DNA of 62,034 nt from the IMG/VR virus record IMGVR_UViG_3300042988_000114, positions 1 to 62,034 of that record. One strand, written 5' to 3'. Below are positions 57,500 through 62,034 of the stretch, piece after piece; position 1 is the first letter of the stretch, and each line of letters opens with the position of its first letter. The notes under the pieces were generated by a model. It made no database searches. It saw only the letters and a program-made list of their open reading frames with translations, and was not told where the DNA came from. This stretch comes from a virus. Position numbers and translations under genes: made by a program.

Positions 57500-58228
57500 A
57501 TCGGCCTCTAGTACAAATTGATTGTAGTTAATTTGTCTAAAGTTTGAAGCATACTTCCATGCTTCTGGAATTCTATATGATGCTTCAGGCATTACTCTTA
57601 CAAAGTCAACATCTGAGTATGCAGTAAACACTTCAAGCATAGAACGTACCCAATACTCTTCAGAATAAATCTGTGTAGGATATCCGGGTGTTCCTTCATA
57701 TATGTTGTAGCTAGAAGCAGGATCGTCGATTCCATCAAACCCCAACAAGAATACTTTTTTATGCTCGTCAAATGCTGCCAAGTATGTGGCTGCTGCACCA
57801 GCGTTAAACGGAGGGTCCTGTGGAATATTATGAACTTGATTTCCAATGACGCGGCGCTTTAAATGCCTAGATGCAAATACGTTAGTTCTGCTTGCAATAC
57901 TAAGACTTGCAATCTCGTCTATCATGTCGTTGCCTGTCACAACTAAAAAGTCTGGCAGAAAATCTCTATATATCGCATTACATCCGTAGGTACGTAATAT
58001 CTTAGATGGAATAGCATTGAGAGGTCGGTGCCTCAACAAATTAGTATTAAAATTTTTTCTGCTTATCCCATTGCCAAATACCACTGCACACCGCCCATAA
58101 CTAGGGTCGCCAGTTTCAGTAAACTTAATTTGAGTTGTTTCACCAGTCCATTGGCTATTACGATACACTAATTCAGTGACCGCTTCTTCGCTAGCGTAAG
58201 TAGACCGGTGAAATTTGTTAATAGCCAT
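57494..58228 (-). CDS. MptE-like (DUF115) protein, possible transferase
   Basis: 244 residues. AVVFGNGISRKNFN, LRTYGCNAIYRDFLPDFLVVTGNDMI and NAGAAATYLAAFDEHKKVFLLGFDGIDD resemble the 6-hydroxymethylpterin pyrophosphokinase MptE-like/DUF115 fold seen also in flagellin glycosyltransferase-like proteins. Similar proteins occur near halogenase genes of cyanophages in my memory. The activity is not established. It is five bases from the halogenase gene and probably co-transcribed. Confidence 0.55.
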   Translation of the reverse strand: MAINKFHRSTYASEEAVTELVYRNSQWTGETTQIKFTETGDPSYGRCAVVFGNGISRKNFNTNLLRHRPLNAIPSKILRTYGCNAIYRDFLPDFLVVTGNDMIDEIASLSIASRTNVFASRHLKRRVIGNQVHNIPQDPPFNAGAAATYLAAFDEHKKVFLLGFDGIDDPASSYNIYEGTPGYPTQIYSEEYWVRSMLEVFTAYSDVDFVRVMPEASYRIPEAWKYASNFRQINYNQFVLEADL

Positions 58229-58233
58229 ATCTA

Positions 58234-59865
58234 TTATTTATTGTGGATATTGTCCCGCAGAAACTCGTAGTGAGTAGGTAATGTGTCAATATGGGCTAGC
58301 ACCTCTTCTTTGTGTTGTAGCCAGTTATCGTATACTTGCTTACGCATCTCTGGAGTTTCGCCAATTCGAGCATCTTCGTACCGCAGGAAGTTTGGGTCTA
58401 CTGGGTTGTACCCCATGCCTGCTGCGATATAAATAATTCCGCCCATGTTGTTATCAAACCTGCGAATTCTATGCATACGCATGCCTAAGTCTGTAGTTGA
58501 CCTAAGATCGTGGTCCAATGTTGATAGTCCCGACAAACTAGATAAATTAGACATAGTTCTAGAATAACTAACATCCCCAGACACTTCTTTCCAGTACGGT
58601 GTGTCATTGCGGCAGCTCAGGGCATAATGTTGACTGATAAAGTCTTTAAATCCTAGAATCTGCTCCTGGAATCCGTAGTTAAACAAATCCACATCATAAT
58701 TGCTAACAATACCGTTACGCATTGCTAGAGTGCTGCATAGTTTAACAATGCCTTCATGTGTTAGCATCAATCCAGTAGATTCTAGTGGCTCAATGAAACC
58801 ATTAGCAAGGCCGATTCCCACTACGTTCTTAACCCAGGCACGTTCATGAACCCCGTGTTTAATTTTGATGTGTCGAACTTCGCACTTTTCTGCACGCTCT
58901 GCATCTGGAAAAATCATACGATTGCTTTTTAAGTGTTTGCGTAACTGTGCCTCTGCTTCTGCTTCCGTTGCATGTTTGCTACTATAGACATAGCCAGTAC
59001 CAATACGATTCCATAACGGAATGTTCCACACCCAGCCTGCTTCAATTGCAGTGCATGATGTGTAATTCTCCATTTCTTTTTCTTTGTCAATGTACGGAAT
59101 AACTGTTGCAACCGCTCTGTCGTTTAACAAAGTGTCGTTGAAACTAATAAAAGGAACCTTAAGTGTCTGATCCAATAAGATGCTGCGGAATCCCGAACAA
59201 TCAATAAACAAATCAGCGTGGATGTGATTGCCTTCTTTAGTGACTATTTTTTCAATACTCTCGTCTTCTCGTTGAATTATTTTGTCAACTGTTGCGACAA
59301 TATGCTGCATCCCAGTTGGCAAACAAACATGAGTACGCAGATACTCACCAAACAATGCTGCATCCATGTGATACGCAGTATCATGTTTAAAATTAAATCC
59401 CCTAACTTTAAAATCCTCGTTACGAGTCATTTTATTTCGGTCAGTCATTAAAATACTGTCGTGGTAAAATTCTGCAAAGTTTTCATTGGGAATTGTTGGA
59501 TTGTCAGCTTTTGCTAAAAACCAATCCATTGGGCCACGCGGCTTTTCTGTGAAATCCATGACCCCAAATGGATAATGAAATTTATGCGGTTGTTCAGTTG
59601 GGTTTTCTCTAAAGTCAATGAACTTAATACTGGTCTTGTATGTTGCATTGCAATGATGCATCCAATCTTCGTCTTTAAGGCCGATCATTGTTAAGAATTG
59701 GTTAATATGACCAATAGTGCTTTCGCCAACCCCAATTGTAGGCACCGTTGGACTTTCTACTAGAGTTAGTTTAATATTCGGCAGCAATCTAGATATTCCT
59801 GCTGCTGTCATCCATCCACTCGACCCTCCACCTACAATACAAATACTTTTTATATCGTGTCTCAT
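58234..59865 (-). CDS. Flavin-dependent (tryptophan-type) halogenase
   Basis: About 543 residues. GGGSSGWMTAAG (about 12-23) is the FAD-binding motif. CNATYKTSIKF places the catalytic Lys at about residue 77; AGWVWNIP is the GWxWxIP motif characteristic of flavin-dependent halogenases; EPLESTG holds the conserved active-site Glu. All key residues are intact, so it is probably active. These enzymes halogenate tryptophan or other aromatics, free or protein-bound, using reduced FAD from a reductase not seen here. It is coupled to the upstream U32-like gene. Confidence 0.9.
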   Translation of the reverse strand: MRHDIKSICIVGGGSSGWMTAAGISRLLPNIKLTLVESPTVPTIGVGESTIGHINQFLTMIGLKDEDWMHHCNATYKTSIKFIDFRENPTEQPHKFHYPFGVMDFTEKPRGPMDWFLAKADNPTIPNENFAEFYHDSILMTDRNKMTRNEDFKVRGFNFKHDTAYHMDAALFGEYLRTHVCLPTGMQHIVATVDKIIQREDESIEKIVTKEGNHIHADLFIDCSGFRSILLDQTLKVPFISFNDTLLNDRAVATVIPYIDKEKEMENYTSCTAIEAGWVWNIPLWNRIGTGYVYSSKHATEAEAEAQLRKHLKSNRMIFPDAERAEKCEVRHIKIKHGVHERAWVKNVVGIGLANGFIEPLESTGLMLTHEGIVKLCSTLAMRNGIVSNYDVDLFNYGFQEQILGFKDFISQHYALSCRNDTPYWKEVSGDVSYSRTMSNLSSLSGLSTLDHDLRSTTDLGMRMHRIRRFDNNMGGIIYIAAGMGYNPVDPNFLRYEDARIGETPEMRKQVYDNWLQHKEEVLAHIDTLPTHYEFLRDNIHNK

Positions 59866-59867
59866 AA

Positions 59868-61097
59868 TCAATTAACCTTTCTTAATTGTAATGCCGAATC
59901 AATGTCTTGAAATCCAAATGTGCGTTCACATTCGTGACAATCCCAACACTGATTGCGGCAAGTTCGTAAAATCTTTTCTAACCTCTTACCAGGATCTGTT
60001 GCCCATATGCCGGTGTATGGTTTATATGTTTTGCGCCAGTCCTCTTTTGTATAGCGGGTATCAATCCAACCAGGTATCCAGTTATGCACTGGGCCTAAAT
60101 TATTATCAATGACTTCATCAAAATTATCCGCATAAACTGTTTGCCCAACAAACGATACCGATTGTTTAAACTTATTAATGTTATCGTAATACCATACTGC
60201 CTTCATATGTTTTGCATCTTCTGCTTTAAACATAGGGGTAGTTAAGCGCCCCGAATATTTAAAAATGTCTACTAAATCCGCAAACTCCTTAAAGGTGTCC
60301 GCTTGTCCTGCTACTAGGTTAATTCCCGAACGTGGTAACTCTGCAAACTCGCTGTGACCTCTCCAGCCATTACAACTTAGGTCTGCAGGGCCACGGAAGT
60401 ATTCAGTACCAATTACTTCGCCAACGCTGTCATGCTCTTTCTTAAACGGGCAGTGATAGATGCAAGCCTCGGCAACTAACAAACTGGTCATCAACTTCTT
60501 CTGAGGGTTAAGACTGTTTAAATAATCCTGTGCTCGCTTGATACGCTTTAGTTCTCGGATGTTGCGATTCAGGCTACGATCCAATAGAATGGTGTTGTAG
60601 CCCAAGTATGCGTAATCAATAAACTGCTGTGCATCAGAGACAATTTGATTCACTGTGCTTTTCCAACGCATGTCAGGGCAACGTTGTTGAAGGATACCCA
60701 TGCGTAGGATATGTTCGCTGCTCATAGTGCAACTACGCAATCCTCTATCGTAGTACCCACCAATCCATTCTACAAATTGGCCCCTGATTGTGTCGTCCCA
60801 CACTAGCTCATGCGGCACTTCAACAGTGTTAAATGTAAGACTAATTTCTACACCAAGCTCTTCTTGTATTTTAAACAAGTAATCAATTTGCTCGTCGCTG
60901 GCTTCAACACCCATTGGGTTGCCAGCACGTTTCTTTTGACCTTGCCATTCATAATAAAAGTACTTGCCAAAATAAATGTCGTGCAGACTTTCCAGATAAG
61001 CTGGATCTGCATTTTTCATTATTTCGTAATATGTACTAGAAAACTCGCCGTGAAATTGATCGTAGTGTGCGATCGAAAACCGCTTTTTGAAATTCAT
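59868..61097 (-). CDS. U32/UbiU-like TIM-barrel protein with Cys cluster (candidate)
   Basis: 409 residues. The segment SSEHILRMGILQQRCPDMRWKSTVNQIVSDAQQFIDYAYLGYNTILLDRSLNRNIRELKRIK follows the strand order of U32-family proteins, and Cys residues at EACIYHCPF, LSCNGW and CRNQCWDCHEC could bind an Fe-S cluster as in UbiU/UbiV and RlhA. These are hydroxylases or peptidase-like proteins acting on rings or RNA. The match is by pattern only. It overlaps the halogenase gene by a few bases, suggesting a joint modification pathway. Confidence 0.5.
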   Translation of the reverse strand: MNFKKRFSIAHYDQFHGEFSSTYYEIMKNADPAYLESLHDIYFGKYFYYEWQGQKKRAGNPMGVEASDEQIDYLFKIQEELGVEISLTFNTVEVPHELVWDDTIRGQFVEWIGGYYDRGLRSCTMSSEHILRMGILQQRCPDMRWKSTVNQIVSDAQQFIDYAYLGYNTILLDRSLNRNIRELKRIKRAQDYLNSLNPQKKLMTSLLVAEACIYHCPFKKEHDSVGEVIGTEYFRGPADLSCNGWRGHSEFAELPRSGINLVAGQADTFKEFADLVDIFKYSGRLTTPMFKAEDAKHMKAVWYYDNINKFKQSVSFVGQTVYADNFDEVIDNNLGPVHNWIPGWIDTRYTKEDWRKTYKPYTGIWATDPGKRLEKILRTCRNQCWDCHECERTFGFQDIDSALQLRKVN

Positions 61098-61107
61098 GTT
61101 TTACCCT

Positions 61108-61527
61108 TTATTGCGGGGCAACATTCCCTTGCATAGATTGCCAGTATTGCATATTCCATTCGTGAACTGCATACGGATCATCTTTTGGTATTGCAGCTTT
61201 AACGCTAGCAATATGAGTTGCCCATGGCCCAGTATTACTTATCGTTCCTGTGGACTGTATCTCTTTAAAAAGCATATCCAATTGGTCACCCATTGACCCA
61301 TACCCAATTCCCCGTGCAACTTTGTATGCATTTTCTGCAAAGCCCGGTTGTTTTGTGATATCAAATTTAGTAATAGTGCCGTCGTCATTGACTGTGTCGG
61401 CTGTAGTTGTTCCATCTGGAAGATCTATCCATTGGAACGACTCATGTACTTCAAACTCACTACCTGATTCTACAATTTCGCAGATTCGACCAGGTTCAGT
61501 GGTATTAATTAATCCTCTTAACGCCAT
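61108..61527 (-). CDS. Tail-fibre-region protein
   Basis: 139 residues (MALRGLINTTEPGRICEIVESG; WIDLPDGTTTADTVNDDGTI; DPYAVHEWNMQYWQSMQG). The 'EPGRICEIVE....F.VH..F.W.D.P......' pattern is common in small proteins beside tail-fibre genes of T4-like cyanophages. It may assist fibre assembly. It has no catalytic motif and lies directly downstream of the glycine-rich fibre gene. Confidence 0.6.
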   Translation of the reverse strand: MALRGLINTTEPGRICEIVESGSEFEVHESFQWIDLPDGTTTADTVNDDGTITKFDITKQPGFAENAYKVARGIGYGSMGDQLDMLFKEIQSTGTISNTGPWATHIASVKAAIPKDDPYAVHEWNMQYWQSMQGNVAPQ

Positions 61528-61539
61528 ATTTGTTTCTCC

Positions 61540-62034
61540 TTATTTGTATGAATAAATGGTAACCATTCCCTTGGTTCCGTATTCCCCTGCTGAATGGCCA
61601 CGGGGGTGTTGGTATCCCCAGTCTGTAACGTTAGCGGCGCCGCCGGACCCAGGTGCACCGTTTCCGATTCCGTGCTGCACTGCCCATCCGAGATTGCCGT
61701 GATTTCTAATGTGGTTTGCGGGCCCGCCGTAATATCCGCTGCCGCCTACTACACTTGCAGTAGAGTGGCCTACGCTGTTGATATGACCGCATCCTGCGCC
61801 GCCTTGTACTGAAAATTGAGCTCCGCCAAAGCTGTTTCCACCGTGGCCACCGCTGTGACTATAGTTTTGGTTAGCTCCATACCCTCCACTGGCACTTAGA
61901 TAGCCACCAAAACTGCTAGTCCCACCGTTGCCTGCTGCTGCGTAGTAAGAGGCATACCCACCACCGCCGCCCACTGTAACTGCCACAGACCCCACACCAG
62001 TCACATTATAAAATCCCTCAGCATACCCGCCTGC
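61540..62034 (-). CDS. Glycine-rich tail-fibre/adhesin protein, C-terminal part (partial)
   Basis: The frame is open to the right edge and continues through AGGYAEGFYNVTGVGSV, so this is the C-terminal 164 residues. Gly-, Ser- and Ala-rich loops (TVGGGGGYASYY, SGGHGGNSFGG, GGSGYYGGP) resemble polyglycine II-type adhesin tips like T4 gp38/phage S16 gp38. The end TKGMVTIYSYK is a beta-rich cap. It probably contacts the host receptor. Confidence 0.75.
   Translation of the reverse strand, partial: AGGYAEGFYNVTGVGSVAVTVGGGGGYASYYAAAGNGGTSSFGGYLSASGGYGANQNYSHSGGHGGNSFGGAQFSVQGGAGCGHINSVGHSTASVVGGSGYYGGPANHIRNHGNLGWAVQHGIGNGAPGSGGAANVTDWGYQHPRGHSAGEYGTKGMVTIYSYK

Overview
This window is part of a T4-like myovirus genome (Caudoviricetes, contractile tail). 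Recognisable T4-type genes are UvsX, UvsY, gp32, both terminase subunits, tail sheath gp18, tail tube gp19, neck proteins gp13, gp14 and gp15, head-completion gp4 and a dNMP kinase. Two promoter classes are visible. One is a T4-type late motif (ATAAATA) upstream of many structural genes. The other is near-consensus host sigma-70 promoters (TTGACA, 16-17 nt, TATAAT or TACAAT) in and around the RNA-gene region. The accessory genes (TctC/Bug-type and DctP-type solute receptors, a lipoprotein hydrolase, halogenase, sugar-nucleotide enzymes) suggest a Gram-negative aquatic host, perhaps a betaproteobacterium; that host assignment is inference.

Layout. 0-5.1 kb: surface-sugar and hydroxylation module (two 2OG-Fe(II) oxygenases, a glycosyltransferase-like protein, RmlB-like dehydratase, methyltransferase, nucleotidyltransferase-cupin fusion). 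5.06-25.2 kb: a very large minus-strand tRNA array with 35 tRNAs I can fold from the text. They cover all 20 amino acids and include an initiator-like tRNA-fMet. The array is interrupted by PP-loop ATPase paralogues, radical SAM proteins, phosphatases, ClpS and several small genes. It also holds about 5 kb of non-coding, densely structured sequence: a 2.4-kb block at 5.9-8.3 kb behind strong promoters, a 281-nt RNA closed by a perfect 21-bp stem at 10.1-10.4 kb, a 1.3-kb block at 13.1-14.5 kb built from tRNA-like units linked by a repeated inverted-repeat hairpin, and a further block at 21.1-22.0 kb. 25.2-30.8 kb: lipoprotein hydrolase, methyltransferase, recombination cluster (UvsY, radical SAM, UvsX, gp32). 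31-38.1 kb: packaging and virion-associated proteins. 38.1-42.0 kb: accessory block (alpha/beta hydrolase, DctP-like and TctC-like binding proteins, fourth PP-loop paralogue). 42.1-57.1 kb: head completion, tail tube, sheath, neck and tail terminator genes with small enzymes (dNMP kinase, PTH2 peptidyl-tRNA hydrolase, metallopeptidase, Nudix). 57.1-62 kb: MptE-like protein, flavin-dependent halogenase, a U32/UbiU-like Fe-S protein candidate and tail-fibre genes running off the right edge.

How it may work together: the phage brings a near-complete tRNA complement transcribed early by host polymerase, with tRNA-related enzymes (PTH2, and possibly the PP-loop ATPases). The most unusual part is a family of tRNA-like and pseudoknotted hairpin RNAs woven between the normal tRNAs. 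Several carry an acceptor stem and a CCA end but have interrupted or degenerate internal arms. The 5.9-8.3 kb block resembles in setting (phage tRNA array, very large, highly structured) the GOLLD/ROOL class of ornate RNAs; I could not test homology.
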